DNA of 64,000 bases from Chitinophagaceae bacterium 26-R-25. Lineage in GTDB: Bacteria; Bacteroidota; Bacteroidia; Chitinophagales; Chitinophagaceae. Position numbers and translations under genes: made by a program. Numbering within the stretch: position 1 is the stretch's first letter; each line of letters opens with the position of its first letter. This document shows, in pieces, positions 6,826 through 15,956 of this stretch. The notes beneath the pieces were generated by a model. That model saw only the letters and a program-made list of their open reading frames with translations, ran no database searches and was not told the origin of the DNA. Location: contig JARWSJ010000001.1 of NCBI GenBank assembly GCA_029906195.1, forward strand, positions 2,356,001 through 2,420,000. Reading direction: 5' to 3'.

Positions 6826-9800
6826 ATGAAATTTTCTCACTTACATACACATACACAGTTTTCCTTATTGGATGGGGCATCGCCGATTTCTTCTTTGTTC
6901 AAAAAAGCAGCTGATGACGGCATGCCTGCTATTGCTATTACAGACCATGGTAATATGTTTGGAGCATTCGATTTTGTAAACGAAGCGGGCAAACATAAAA
7001 ATGCAGATGGCTCACTAAAAGTAAAACCGATTGTAGGTTGCGAATTTTATGTGGTAAAAGATCGTCACCAGAAACAATTTTCCAAAGAGCAAAAAGATGA
7101 CCGCTACCACCAGGTATTGCTGGCAAAAAATACCATTGGTTATCAAAACCTCGTTAAGCTAACCTCCAAGGGTTATATCGAAGGGATGTACTCCAAGTAT
7201 CCTCGGATTGACAAGGAGCTGATCATGCAGCACCACGAAGGATTGATCGCCACCACTTGTTGCATCGGTGCCTATGTGCCTCAAATGATCCTGAGGAAAA
7301 GCGAAGAGGAAGCGGAAAAAGAATTCAAATGGTGGCTGGATATTTTTGGTGAAGATTATTTCATCGAGCTGCAGCGACACGACATGAAAGAACAGGAACT
7401 GATCAACCAAACGCTGATCAAGTTCTCCAAAAAATACAATGTTCCCGTAATTGCGACCAACGATAGCCATTATGTGGACCGTGAAGATTACAACGCCCAC
7501 GACATTTTGCTATGCATCAACACCGGCGAAAAGCAGAGCACGCCGGGTTTTGATGACTTTGTAAACGATGATGCGCAGGTAAAGAACCGCCGTTTCAAAT
7601 TTCCTAATGACAAGTTTTATTTTAAAACGCAAAAGGAAATGATCGAGCTGTTCCAGGACATCCCGGAAGCGATCGACAATACCAACATGATCGTGGATCG
7701 TGTGGATGTATTGAAGCTGAAGAAGGACATCCTACTCCCCGCCTTCCCAATTCCAAAAGAGTTCCAGGTACACAACGATTCTAACCTGAACCAGTGGGAG
7801 TTTTTAAAACACATCACTTATGAAGGCGCAAAAATGCGCTACAACGATATTACGCCCGATATTCAGGAACGTATCGACTTCGAATTGTTTACGATTAAAA
7901 CAATGGGATTTGCGGGTTACTTTCTTATCGTGAGTGACTTTATCAAGGCCGGTCGCGATATGGGCGTTTTCATTGGCCCGGGTCGTGGTTCTGCGGCGGG
8001 AAGTGCCGTGGCCTACTGCATCGGCATCACGAACATTGACCCGATCAAGTACAACCTGCTGTTTGAGCGTTTCCTGAACCCGGATCGTAAGTCGATGCCC
8101 GATATCGATACGGACTTTGATGATGATGGTCGCCAGAGAGTTATCGATTATGTGGTAAAAAAATACGGCCAGAACCAGGTGGCGCAAATCGTTACTTATG
8201 GTACCATGGCCGCGAAAATGAGTATCAAGGACGTTGCCCGTGCGCTTGACCTTCCGCTGCCGGAATCGAATGCATTGGCGAAACTCGTTCCCGATAAACC
8301 CGGCACCGATCTTGGCCGCGTACTCACTGCGCCCATCACAACCAAGGAAGGCCCGAAATCACTCGAAGAAAAAGAAGGCTTGAGCCCTGAGGATATTGAA
8401 AACGTAAAACAATTACGTGCCATTTACAACGGTACCGATTTGCGTGCGCAGGTATTGAAGGAAGCTGAAAGGCTCGAGGGTTCTGTGCGTAACACGGGTA
8501 TACACGCTGCGGGTATCATCATTGCGCCGGAGGATTTGACAAACATCCTTCCCGTTTGCGCTGCGAAAGATTCTGATTTGTGGGTTACGCAGTTTGAAGG
8601 AAAGATCATTGAGGATGCCGGTGTAATCAAGATGGACTTTTTGGGTTTGAAAACCCTTAGTATCATAAAAACAGCGCTGGATCTTATCAAGCAAAACCAC
8701 GGCGTGGACATTGTGATCGACGATGTGCCGCTGGATGATATGCCAACCTATGAGCTTTACCAGCGTGGCGATACCATTGGTACGTTCCAGTTTGAAAGTC
8801 CCGGGATGCAGAAATATCTCCGCGACCTGAAACCGGATCAGTTCGGCGACTTGATCGCCATGAACGCCTTGTACCGTCCGGGTCCGATCGCTTACATCCC
8901 GAACTTTATCGATCGTAAGCACGGACGTGAGGCCATCACTTATGATTTGCCAGACATGGAGGAATACCTGCAGGAAACCTACGGTATCACGGTATACCAG
9001 GAGCAGGTGATGTTGCTGAGTCAGAAACTGGCGGGCTTTACAAAAGGTGATGCCGATGTACTGCGTAAAGCGATGGGTAAAAAGGACCGTAAAACGCTGG
9101 ACAAACTGAAACCCCAGTTCGTTGAAAAAGCGAAAGAGAAAGGTCACGACGCGCAAAAGCTCGAAAAGATCTGGACCGACTGGGAGGCGTTTGCGCAATA
9201 CGCATTCAACAAATCGCACTCTACCTGTTATGCGTTTGTGGCTTACCAAACCGCTTACCTGAAGGCGCATTACCCAAGCGAATACATGGCCGCGGTGCTC
9301 AATCACGCGGGAGCCATTGAGAAGATCACCTTCTTCATGGAGGAGTGTAAACGCATGGGACTAAAAGTATTGGGACCAGATGTAAACGAATCGAAAAAAG
9401 GTTTTGCCGTAAACGCCAAAGGCGAGGTCCGCTTTGGTTTGGGTGGTTTGAAAGGTGTGGGTGAAGCGGCGATCGAGAGCCTTCTCGAAGAAAGAAAAAA
9501 GAATGGCCCCTTCTCTACCATATTTGATCTCATCAAACGTGTGAACCAGAGAACGGTGAACAAAAAATCGTTGGAGAGCCTTGCCTACTCTGGCGCTTTT
9601 GATTGCTTTACCGATCTGCACCGTGCACAATATTTTCATGTGGGCGACGACAATATGAGCGGCCTTGAGCGGGTTATCAGGTTTGGTAATGCGATGCAAT
9701 TGCAAACTGCCAATACCACCAATACTTTGTTTGGTGACCTGGGAACCGCGCTGGATGTACCGACTCCTAAATTGACCGTTTGCGAACCGTGGGGATTAAC

Positions 9801-10449
9801 GGAAATGCTTGATTATGAAAAAGAAGTAACGGGCATCTTCCTGAGTGGCCACCCGCTGGACAACTTCAAGTTTGAAATGCGCAACTACGGCATCACCCAG
9901 CTCTCCGACTTTATTGAAGTGAAGGACATGGCGACACCAAATACCAGCCGTGTGTTCAGGCTTGCCGGGTTGGTGGTAGATGCACAGCACCGTGTTACCA
10001 AAACTGGTCGTGAGTTTGGCGTACTGGCGATAGAGGATTACAGCGGCAAATGCGAGTTCATGCTGTGGAGCAATGATTATGTGCGATTTAAGAACTTTTT
10101 GGAGAAGGGAAAGAACCTTTTCCTCACCGGACAATTCAAGCAGGGCTACAAAGGATTCGAGTTTAAGATAGACAGCATTGTGCTCCTGGAAAGCATTAAA
10201 CCGAACCTGACAAAACAACTGGTTCTTGATGTAGAAGCCCGACATTTGAGCCGTGAAATGATCGATTTCCTGGAAAAGAATGTTAAAAAATATCCCGGCA
10301 GATCGAGTATCCGGTTCAACATCCTGGAGCCCAAAAGTCGTTTAAAAATAGGGCTTTATTCAATGGATGGCGCCTTCCAGATGAATGACGAATTGGCCGG
10401 ATGGCTGCAACAGCTACCGGAACTGGGTGTACAGGTTGTGACCAATTAA
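6826..10449 (+). CDS. dnaE: DNA polymerase III alpha subunit
   Basis: The 1207-residue replicative polymerase. The N-terminal PHP domain begins at HLHTHTQFSLLDGA (residues 5-18), with later metal-type residues in DHGNMFG. The palm carries PDIDTDF at 425-431, which holds the catalytic Asp pair. The GPGRGSAAGS phosphate-binding segment lies just before it. Then come the fingers, the helix-hairpin-helix region (around VNESKKGFAV ... GLGGLKGVGEAA), and a C-terminal OB fold (LAGLVVDAQHRVTKTGREFG). Length and order match DnaE1-type enzymes. trxA follows 94 bases downstream. Spacing and the trxA -7 box suggest separate transcription is possible. Confidence 0.98.
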   Translation: MKFSHLHTHTQFSLLDGASPISSLFKKAADDGMPAIAITDHGNMFGAFDFVNEAGKHKNADGSLKVKPIVGCEFYVVKDRHQKQFSKEQKDDRYHQVLLAKNTIGYQNLVKLTSKGYIEGMYSKYPRIDKELIMQHHEGLIATTCCIGAYVPQMILRKSEEEAEKEFKWWLDIFGEDYFIELQRHDMKEQELINQTLIKFSKKYNVPVIATNDSHYVDREDYNAHDILLCINTGEKQSTPGFDDFVNDDAQVKNRRFKFPNDKFYFKTQKEMIELFQDIPEAIDNTNMIVDRVDVLKLKKDILLPAFPIPKEFQVHNDSNLNQWEFLKHITYEGAKMRYNDITPDIQERIDFELFTIKTMGFAGYFLIVSDFIKAGRDMGVFIGPGRGSAAGSAVAYCIGITNIDPIKYNLLFERFLNPDRKSMPDIDTDFDDDGRQRVIDYVVKKYGQNQVAQIVTYGTMAAKMSIKDVARALDLPLPESNALAKLVPDKPGTDLGRVLTAPITTKEGPKSLEEKEGLSPEDIENVKQLRAIYNGTDLRAQVLKEAERLEGSVRNTGIHAAGIIIAPEDLTNILPVCAAKDSDLWVTQFEGKIIEDAGVIKMDFLGLKTLSIIKTALDLIKQNHGVDIVIDDVPLDDMPTYELYQRGDTIGTFQFESPGMQKYLRDLKPDQFGDLIAMNALYRPGPIAYIPNFIDRKHGREAITYDLPDMEEYLQETYGITVYQEQVMLLSQKLAGFTKGDADVLRKAMGKKDRKTLDKLKPQFVEKAKEKGHDAQKLEKIWTDWEAFAQYAFNKSHSTCYAFVAYQTAYLKAHYPSEYMAAVLNHAGAIEKITFFMEECKRMGLKVLGPDVNESKKGFAVNAKGEVRFGLGGLKGVGEAAIESLLEERKKNGPFSTIFDLIKRVNQRTVNKKSLESLAYSGAFDCFTDLHRAQYFHVGDDNMSGLERVIRFGNAMQLQTANTTNTLFGDLGTALDVPTPKLTVCEPWGLTEMLDYEKEVTGIFLSGHPLDNFKFEMRNYGITQLSDFIEVKDMATPNTSRVFRLAGLVVDAQHRVTKTGREFGVLAIEDYSGKCEFMLWSNDYVRFKNFLEKGKNLFLTGQFKQGYKGFEFKIDSIVLLESIKPNLTKQLVLDVEARHLSREMIDFLEKNVKKYPGRSSIRFNILEPKSRLKIGLYSMDGAFQMNDELAGWLQQLPELGVQVVTN

Positions 10450-10492
10450 CAGGTGTGGATATGTCAGAATAGCTAGATTCATCGAATGGAGT

Positions 10493-10500
10493 TATTTTTG
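10493..10500 (+). promoter_or_regulatory. Candidate -7 box (TATTTTTG) for trxA
   Basis: An exact TAnnTTTG match 43 bases upstream of the trxA ATG, a sensible leader length. The expected TTTG about 20 bases further upstream is not present, so this is a one-sided match. Confidence 0.35.
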
Positions 10501-10543
10501 CATACTAGTTTAAACATTATTTAAAATAAACTTAAAGAATACT

Positions 10544-10861
10544 ATGGCAGCAACATTCACAGACGCAAACTTCGAGCAAGAGGTATTGTCTTCAGATAAG
10601 TTATCAGTAATTGATTTTTGGGCAGAATGGTGTGGACCTTGCCGCGCAATCGGACCAGTTATCGACGAATTGTCTAAAGAATATGATGGCAAGGTAAACA
10701 TTGGTAAAGTAAACGTTGACCAAAACCCTCAGATCTCTGTAAACTATGGCATCACTTCTATCCCTGCGATCCTTTTCGTAAAAGGCGGTAAAGTGGTTGA
10801 CAAATTGGTAGGTGCACAACCTAAAGCCAACTTCGTTAAAAAAATCGAAGCGCATATTTAA
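10544..10861 (+). CDS. trxA: Thioredoxin
   Basis: The 105-residue cytoplasmic thiol-disulfide oxidoreductase with the active site WCGPC at residues 29-33 and the cis-proline loop TSIPAI near residues 72-77. Length and motifs are those of a standard thioredoxin that reduces ribonucleotide reductase and other thiol proteins. It has its own candidate -7 box and a strong terminator, so it is probably monocistronic. Confidence 0.97.
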   Translation: MAATFTDANFEQEVLSSDKLSVIDFWAEWCGPCRAIGPVIDELSKEYDGKVNIGKVNVDQNPQISVNYGITSIPAILFVKGGKVVDKLVGAQPKANFVKKIEAHI

Positions 10862-10887
10862 GAAGACCAAGAGGTTTAATATATACG

Positions 10888-10917
10888 AAGCCGTTAGTTT
10901 AGCTAACGGCTTTTTTA
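10888..10917 (+). terminator. Rho-independent terminator of trxA
   Basis: Perfect stem GCCGTTAG/CTAACGGC (10890-10897 and 10903-10910), extended by AA/TT, with a TTTAG loop and followed by TTTTTT. It lies 27 bases after the trxA stop. Confidence 0.9.
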
Positions 10918-11026
10918 TTTGCAAGAAAAGACACATTAAGTAAAACTAAAGACTCTTTCAAAAACACTTATTCATTACTGATATGTTTTTTTGCTGCTGA
11001 ACACAGGTTCATCCACTCATTTTAGC

Positions 11027-11821
11027 ATGCCGGAAAAATCTTTTTATGACTTAGACTACATAATTGAAATCAACGAGAAAAGGGTTGAGCAATACATGTC
11101 TGCTTATCAAAAAGTTTTGGAAAGGTTGACGAATATTATTCTTATTTATTCCGCCTTGACTTTCTTTTTGTTTACAATCATTCAAGAAGTTTTTTTGGAA
11201 GACGGCTGTCATTGGTTAATGAAAGCATGCTTCGCTGCATTTGCTTTGCTTTTAGGATCGTCTTTATTTTTTACTGTGAAGTTGATTATCCCGGTTGATG
11301 TTGGCTATCTGGAAAATCCCAAACCATATTATGAAGAATATCGGTTGAGATACGAGGAAGATTACCCTAAGGAGCACGGCACTTCCGAACTAATGAAGAT
11401 TTCTAATATTTCCAAACTTTTGAAAGCATCCTACATTGAAGACCTACAGAACGTACTCGAGGCAAATATCAAGGTTTATAGAAGAAAAAGCTCATTCTAT
11501 TACAATGCGCTAATGCTTGCTCTGCTTTCGACAATTCCTTATTTGATTTGCTTAGGCTTTCACATTTCTAAAAAGGAAGACAAATTTGAAAAAGTTCAAA
11601 TCATTAATTCTGAAACTAGTTGTACATTGCATCAAACCGATATTATGAGTAAACAAAATCATCCGAAAGACACCAGCGGCACAAACGCTGCTAAAAATAC
11701 AGATTCGTCGTATAAAATCGGTATTACCACAAAACTTCCAGGAATTGATCCTAGCAAAGTCATTTCTCCGCCAACTATACTAATCAGAGAAAATTCTCAG
11801 TATCCAAGCAAAAAAAGATAA
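11027..11821 (+). CDS. Three-TM membrane protein of unknown function
   Basis: The ATG at 11027 (MPEKSF) is preferred over an upstream TTG at 10991. The product is 264 residues: a charged N-terminal helix (about residues 10-35), two membrane segments (about 37-55 and 67-88), a soluble stretch rich in Tyr and Glu, a third membrane segment (about 162-182), and a ~80-residue polar tail ending in PSKKR. The 2+1 TM layout with a helical N-terminus recalls small effector families such as SLATT, but I see no diagnostic motif. It starts a short plus-strand unit with the next gene (32-base spacing). The codon use looks more AT-rich than dnaE next door. Confidence 0.6.
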   Translation: MPEKSFYDLDYIIEINEKRVEQYMSAYQKVLERLTNIILIYSALTFFLFTIIQEVFLEDGCHWLMKACFAAFALLLGSSLFFTVKLIIPVDVGYLENPKPYYEEYRLRYEEDYPKEHGTSELMKISNISKLLKASYIEDLQNVLEANIKVYRRKSSFYYNALMLALLSTIPYLICLGFHISKKEDKFEKVQIINSETSCTLHQTDIMSKQNHPKDTSGTNAAKNTDSSYKIGITTKLPGIDPSKVISPPTILIRENSQYPSKKR

Positions 11822-11853
11822 GCTTTGTTTGTTTAACAAATCATGCAAAACTA

Positions 11854-12195
11854 ATGGCACTTAGAAGCTTTTTTCAACTTCTATTATCGACAATTTCAAA
11901 ATCAAGTACTCAGAAAAGATTTAAAGAAGCAGATAATACCGCTGTCTTTACAACGAAATTTGTCATTACAGACAATCAAGAGATAACCGAAGTCCATCAT
12001 GATGCTGATGATGGTGCCTGGCAATTTTTTAGCAATGATAGTTTTGATGATTTTTCACAAGTTGCCAAAGTAGTTGGACTTGGGCAAATCACTAAAATTG
12101 ATAATACGCTTTTTGAAATAGCCGATTTGCCAACGGGGTATGCCGCTTATAGAAAGTTTAAGGGAGATAAATGGATTATTGAGAAAAAGCGGTAG
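11854..12195 (+). CDS. DUF2185/Imm33-like small protein, possible immunity protein
   Basis: The product is 113 residues. After a hydrophobic N-terminus it has TTKFVITDNQEITEVHHDADDGAWQFFS, then a block of the form VGLGQITKIDNTLFEIADLPTGYAAYR and a terminal WII. The sequence DGxWQF ... DxxLxEIADLPxGYxAxR resembles the DUF2185 (Imm33-like) fold, proteins often placed beside polymorphic toxins as immunity partners. The match is from memory of the family pattern. No toxin gene is visible nearby. It probably shares a transcript with the 3-TM protein upstream. Confidence 0.55.
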   Translation: MALRSFFQLLLSTISKSSTQKRFKEADNTAVFTTKFVITDNQEITEVHHDADDGAWQFFSNDSFDDFSQVAKVVGLGQITKIDNTLFEIADLPTGYAAYRKFKGDKWIIEKKR

Positions 12196-12339
12196 TTTTT
12201 TGTGCGGCACTGTTGGCATCGAAACCATAGCCATATGCGAAGGCAGTACCAGCAGTCGTTTCACATTCCCACCATACCTATTGGTGAGCTTCCTACATAG
12301 CTATTCTTCACACCAACGCCGGCATTCTAAGGGTGATTG

Positions 12340-12732
12340 TTATTCAGCTCCATTAATGTAGGTCGAGCATCCATTGAAAATAAGAGATTCGCATTCGAGT
12401 TCAATACTCCAATTTGTGCCCCTTTGAGAAATCGTTAACGTTTCTGCATTTCCAGTTACAATCAAAGGTGCATAATCAGCATTTTTCCAGTTTTTCAAAC
12501 AGGCCAAACCTCTGCAAAATCCGTGTAAATGAATTACGACAATATCATAATCGACGCCCCACTTCCCCCACTTATCAATTTCAATTGCTGGTCTCTGTTT
12601 TGTGTGAATATGTACAGACATTCGCGGTCCCACATCAAAATTAATTTGGCCAATAAAAACAGGTTCTGATATTCCGGCAGGAAACAGTCTTTTCAAAAAA
12701 ATATTACTATAAACTAATTCTATCAGATCCAT
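12340..12732 (-). CDS. Small all-beta protein, possible Imm50-type immunity protein
   Basis: The product is 130 residues with no signal peptide, built of alternating beta-type segments: FDVGPRMSVHIHTKQRPA, DYDIVVIHLHGF, LIVTGNAETLTIS, WSIELECESLIFNGCSTYI. The order (N-terminal PxFIGQI strand, WGKWGxDYDxVVIxLxG centre, Cys-containing last strand) looks like the immunity-protein class that includes Imm50. The assignment is tentative. It is convergent with the DUF2185-like gene. The 144-base gap between them (12196-12339) contains no recognisable gene. Confidence 0.5.
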   Translation of the reverse strand: MDLIELVYSNIFLKRLFPAGISEPVFIGQINFDVGPRMSVHIHTKQRPAIEIDKWGKWGVDYDIVVIHLHGFCRGLACLKNWKNADYAPLIVTGNAETLTISQRGTNWSIELECESLIFNGCSTYINGAE

Positions 12733-12778
12733 CTAATTTACATTTCAAATTGCAAGGATAGTGAATACCAACAACACA

Positions 12779-13180
12779 CTACTTCTTCTCCAACAACCCC
12801 TTCAACATCTCCAACTTCTCCCTCTCACTTTTCAGCAACTCCTCATATAATTCAACGATCTTATCAATCGGATTAAATGTGCACTGATAGCTCACCGCGT
12901 TAAGAGTTGAATTATCGTTACTCGTGAAACTTGTAAATGTGTTGGCAATAATATTTGCAGCAGCCTCTTCATCAAAATTCTTAATTGAATCTGTCGGCAC
13001 CTTCAACGCCGCAGCAACTTGCTCCAACAAATCATCTTCTATCACATCTTTTTGTTCGAGTAAAGATATTTTGCGTTGGTTCCAATCATCACCAAGAGCC
13101 ATTGCTAAGCCTTCTTGTTTGAGGCCCATCATTTCTCTAAAGCGCTTAACGTTTCTTCCATGGTGTATGATCTTTTCCAT
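12779..13180 (-). CDS. XRE-family helix-turn-helix regulator
   Basis: The 133-residue product has an N-terminal Cro/CI-type HTH: VKRFREMMGLKQEGLAMALG is the first pair of helices, and WNQRKISLLEQKDVIEDDLLEQVAAAL the recognition region, residues 10-60. A linker is followed by a C-terminal coiled coil (KIVELYEELLKSEREKLEMLKGLLEKK) likely to mediate dimerisation. This is a common small Bacteroidota regulator type without a known target. It ends 47 bases upstream of the immunity-like gene on the same strand and could be co-transcribed with it. Confidence 0.85.
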   Translation of the reverse strand: MEKIIHHGRNVKRFREMMGLKQEGLAMALGDDWNQRKISLLEQKDVIEDDLLEQVAAALKVPTDSIKNFDEEAAANIIANTFTSFTSNDNSTLNAVSYQCTFNPIDKIVELYEELLKSEREKLEMLKGLLEKK

Positions 13181-13342
13181 ATTACAATTATTTGAGGTTC
13201 AATTACAAATATAATAAATCAGGTAGGTATTATAGTTGGTATTTTACCTGCAATGGTTGCATAAAAAACCGCTGAATTAAAATAATAGTAAGAACACTTG
13301 CAGCAGTTTTGCTCGTTCTTAATTCACCCCTAAACCTTACTC

Positions 13343-13777
13343 ATGAAAAAGAAAGTCTTCCAGGAAGCAAAGCCTTCTCTGCGTGTGGCATCACGCAAAC
13401 AGGAGCAAACGTCTATAGACACACGTTTAGTAGAATACAACCTCGTTTTACCCCTATCCCTGCAGCTTGTGTGCAAACTGGTGAGGATCTCGCCGGAAAC
13501 AATACTGAAAGATTTCATGGAGATTCTCGCCCATCAGTCTATTTCTTCTCGCAAGGACGAAAAGCCGCATATGTTGCTGGTAGACTATTTCATTGCCATG
13601 ACTCACAGGCAGTCCGATTATGCTACAGACGATATCCGCCAGATGTTCAGAGAGGCGCAGGCTATTTCCGATCTCTGGCCGAGCGGAGCGGATAAAAAGG
13701 TTATTGATATGCACCGCAAGTGGCAGGATGAATATGTAAAGTACTGGCTGGAGAAATGGCAGAAGAAAGCGTTTTAA
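13343..13777 (+). CDS. Conserved protein of unknown function
   Basis: The 144-residue, largely helical cytoplasmic protein starts with a basic stretch (MKKKVFQEAKPSLRVASRK). It continues with a hydrophobic LVLPLSLQLVCKLVRISPE segment and an amphipathic C-terminal half rich in Asp, Trp and Lys (DYFIAMTHRQSDYATDDIRQMF ... WQDEYVKYWLEKW). The frame is intact and its start is clear. I do not recognise the family. It is divergent from the XRE regulator (162 bases), so the two could share a control region. Confidence 0.6.
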   Translation: MKKKVFQEAKPSLRVASRKQEQTSIDTRLVEYNLVLPLSLQLVCKLVRISPETILKDFMEILAHQSISSRKDEKPHMLLVDYFIAMTHRQSDYATDDIRQMFREAQAISDLWPSGADKKVIDMHRKWQDEYVKYWLEKWQKKAF

Positions 13778-13848
13778 GAAGATGGTTGCATTGTAGCATG
13801 CTTTTCATTTTCAGAAGCAGTGGCACTAAAGATAGTGGGAAGGTGGTT

Positions 13849-14087
13849 TGTCATCCCCAGGTGCGGGGGCCGGATAGGGAATATCAATTGTAAGTGCTTT
13901 TATGCAACCGGCCCTTTCGTTCCTCGGGATGACAAGCAGTCTTCGTTTATTCTACTTACAAACTTCCACCTGTAGCGGAGAACAAGACCTGATACTTGTC
14001 ATCCCGACGAAGGAGGGATCTGGGTCTAACACTTGCGGACCTGCCGCGTAAATAACACCCAGATCCCTCCTTCGTCGGGATGACAAG
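13849..14087. repeat. CTTGTCATCCCGAC-type inverted repeats, one with 31-base perfect arms
   Basis: 13995-14025 and 14057-14087 are exact reverse complements (31 of 31), starting CTTGTCATCCCGACGAAGG, with a 31-base loop. A looser member of the same family spans 13849-13936, with TTGTCATCCCC on the left and GGGATGACAAGC on the right. Another copy lies at 15701-15798. The 31-base arms sit between two convergent genes. No adjacent T-run is present. Confidence 0.88.
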
Positions 14088-14146
14088 CGGTCTTTGTTTA
14101 TTGGTATGGACAGCGTTGTGGCGCAGTCCGGAAAAAGGCCTTTGGG

Positions 14147-14283
14147 TTCAATGTCGTTTAGTTAACCGTATTGGGCGCGACATTGTTTCTCTTCAACGAG
14201 GCTTCGACAAGCTCAGCCTGACACTCCGTTCGCGCCGTCAGGCTGAGCTTGTCGAAGCCTTCTCCCTACTAAACGACATTGAA
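14147..14283. repeat. Nested inverted repeat (16-base outer, 22-base inner perfect arms)
   Basis: Outer arms 14147-14162 (TTCAATGTCGTTTAGT) and 14268-14283 are perfect reverse complements. Inner arms 14201-14222 (GCTTCGACAAGCTCAGCCTG...) and 14237-14258 are also perfect. The inner hairpin is the same family as 2268-2325, apparently inserted into a second palindrome. Together with 13849-14087 it accounts for the 523-base gap 13778-14300. Confidence 0.88.
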
Positions 14284-14300
14284 TTTGGTTTATTAATTTT

Positions 14301-15533
14301 CTACAACTTCTTTTCCGCCACCGGTTGCTTTTCTACATACAAGTGTTGTGTCATTTCGCCGTCTGCTGATGTTACTATTTCCGTGGAAATTGTTTTGTCC
14401 AGCGCTGCGAATTCCAACGTGTACTTGCTGTTCTTTTTTACTTTGAACACGAGAAACTTGTTCATGTCGTCAGTAGGTGAAGGCGAAAAACCAAAGTCAG
14501 TTTCTTTGCCATCTTTAAGAAGTGTAATCTTGGAATGAATCCTGTTGTTGCCATCAGGTGTGCATGATTCATCTTTAAACAGCACTACATTTAAAATCAT
14601 TTCATCTCCGGGAAGCTGTTGTTCGCGAAGTTGCTCGTTATAAATGTCAATATATCTTTTGGTGACATTATATCCGTGAATACCTCTCTGTGTACTATCC
14701 CAAATAAGCGGAAAATAGGTTTGCGTCGGCTTAAATGAAGATGCATAAATACTATATTCAGGCCGTGCGGGATCAGCTTTTCCGGCATCGGCCACAAACC
14801 AGCTTTTATTCAATGCATCGGGATAGTATTCCGTAAAATACCATTTGCCATCAATCAAAACCTCCACCCAATTGTGATTACCATTTTTAGTGGTCCAGTT
14901 GGGAATGCCTGCCAGCCTCGACGGAATGCCAACTGCCCTGAATGCATCCACCAAAAGAATTGACAAACCAGTGCAGGTAGCCATTCCCTGTTCAATAGAT
15001 TCGTAGGGGCTTTGATTAACTTTTTTTCGTTTTACGTTATAATCTGTTTTTAACTGTTTAGCAATTTTTCTGTTTACTGAATCAATGGCCCCATAGATAT
15101 TGGTACAATTTGTTACCAGGGGAGTAAAGCGGTTGTAAAAATCCTGTCGCCAGTTATCGCGGTGTTCATCCAACACTGCGTACGGAAGGACTTCGTTAAA
15201 AAAAACAGAATCGGGCAACGATTTGCACCAGGAAAAATTTTCACGGGCTTTATAGGCTTGTCTGACGTTGTCAAGCAAAAAATTGGCAGTCAACGTTTCC
15301 CTGTCGGTCTGCGGCATATAGGTTATTAAAAATGCCATGGCACGCAATTCTTTCGCAGGAACGGCTTTCAGCGCTTTTGACAGTTCCGGCTTGTTTTTAC
15401 CGGCATTGTTCATTGCCTGATCTAAGAGTGTACGTTCAGTTTTACTCAACTTCTCCTGCGCGGAGACATTGCACAAAATAAATAATGGCAGGGCAAGCGA
15501 TAAAAACAACCTAAAAAATTTCATACGTTTCAT
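14301..15533 (-). CDS. Exported transglutaminase-like domain protein
   Basis: The product is 410 residues from the ATG at 15533 (MKRMKFF), which gives a clean signal peptide ending near NVSAQ. An upstream ATG at 15569 would add 12 polar residues. The transglutaminase core has Cys187 (MATCTGLS), His220 (GNHNWVEV) and Asp239 (YYPDA), the expected catalytic triad order. An N-terminal helical region precedes it. The C-terminal ~120 residues look like a beta-sandwich. Such proteins are cysteine peptidases or acyltransferases in the periplasm; the substrate is unknown. It is transcribed alone, convergent with the unknown protein at 13343. Confidence 0.85.
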   Translation of the reverse strand: MKRMKFFRLFLSLALPLFILCNVSAQEKLSKTERTLLDQAMNNAGKNKPELSKALKAVPAKELRAMAFLITYMPQTDRETLTANFLLDNVRQAYKARENFSWCKSLPDSVFFNEVLPYAVLDEHRDNWRQDFYNRFTPLVTNCTNIYGAIDSVNRKIAKQLKTDYNVKRKKVNQSPYESIEQGMATCTGLSILLVDAFRAVGIPSRLAGIPNWTTKNGNHNWVEVLIDGKWYFTEYYPDALNKSWFVADAGKADPARPEYSIYASSFKPTQTYFPLIWDSTQRGIHGYNVTKRYIDIYNEQLREQQLPGDEMILNVVLFKDESCTPDGNNRIHSKITLLKDGKETDFGFSPSPTDDMNKFLVFKVKKNSKYTLEFAALDKTISTEIVTSADGEMTQHLYVEKQPVAEKKL

Positions 15534-15700
15534 ATTTAACTGGGAACTCCGCGGAGTTTGATGAAGCAAACATAGTAATTGAATTTGACATCAGGATGTG
15601 CAAAACAGTCCTGAATGTTAACCGACAAGGCCATTTCCGAAGGCATTCACCCCCGCTTCCAACGGACTTAATGCGAAGGAACGTCAGCAAATAAAAGGCC

Positions 15701-15798
15701 TGCTGCTTGTCATCCCGAGGAACGCGGTATCTGGGTATTCCACAAACATGCAGTTTAACAAGCCGCTCAGATCCCTCCTTCGTCGGGATGACAAGCAG
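15701..15798. repeat. CTTGTCATCCCGAG-type inverted repeat between divergent genes
   Basis: Left arm 15701-15736 (TGCTTGTCATCCCGAGG ... TCTGGGT) and right arm 15766-15798 (CAGATCCCTCCTTCGTCGGG...) are imperfect inverted repeats of the same family as 13995-14087. They make up most of the recognisable content of the 423-base gap 15534-15956. The rest is unremarkable and would hold the two divergent promoters. Confidence 0.8.
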
Positions 15799-15956
15799 CC
15801 TTGGTTTACTGACATTAGCATCGTAACAGTGCAGTTGTGTTGCAAGATTCATTTGGTGGCTTTTGTTTTCAGATGCGCCACTTAAATTAAATGTAACCAA
15901 CGCCCGCATTTTCTTTTTCAGTATTTTTAATATCGCCCTTACCAAACGATTATTTT

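Noticed and set aside
12196..12339. Possible toxin remnant between the two immunity-like genes
   Set aside because: None of the six frames of this 144-base gap gives a recognisable Rhs or toxin segment.
14080..14538. Plus-strand open frame of about 150 codons
   Set aside because: It runs through the inverted repeats at 13995-14283 and then antisense to the transglutaminase-like gene. Its sequence is translated palindrome, not protein.
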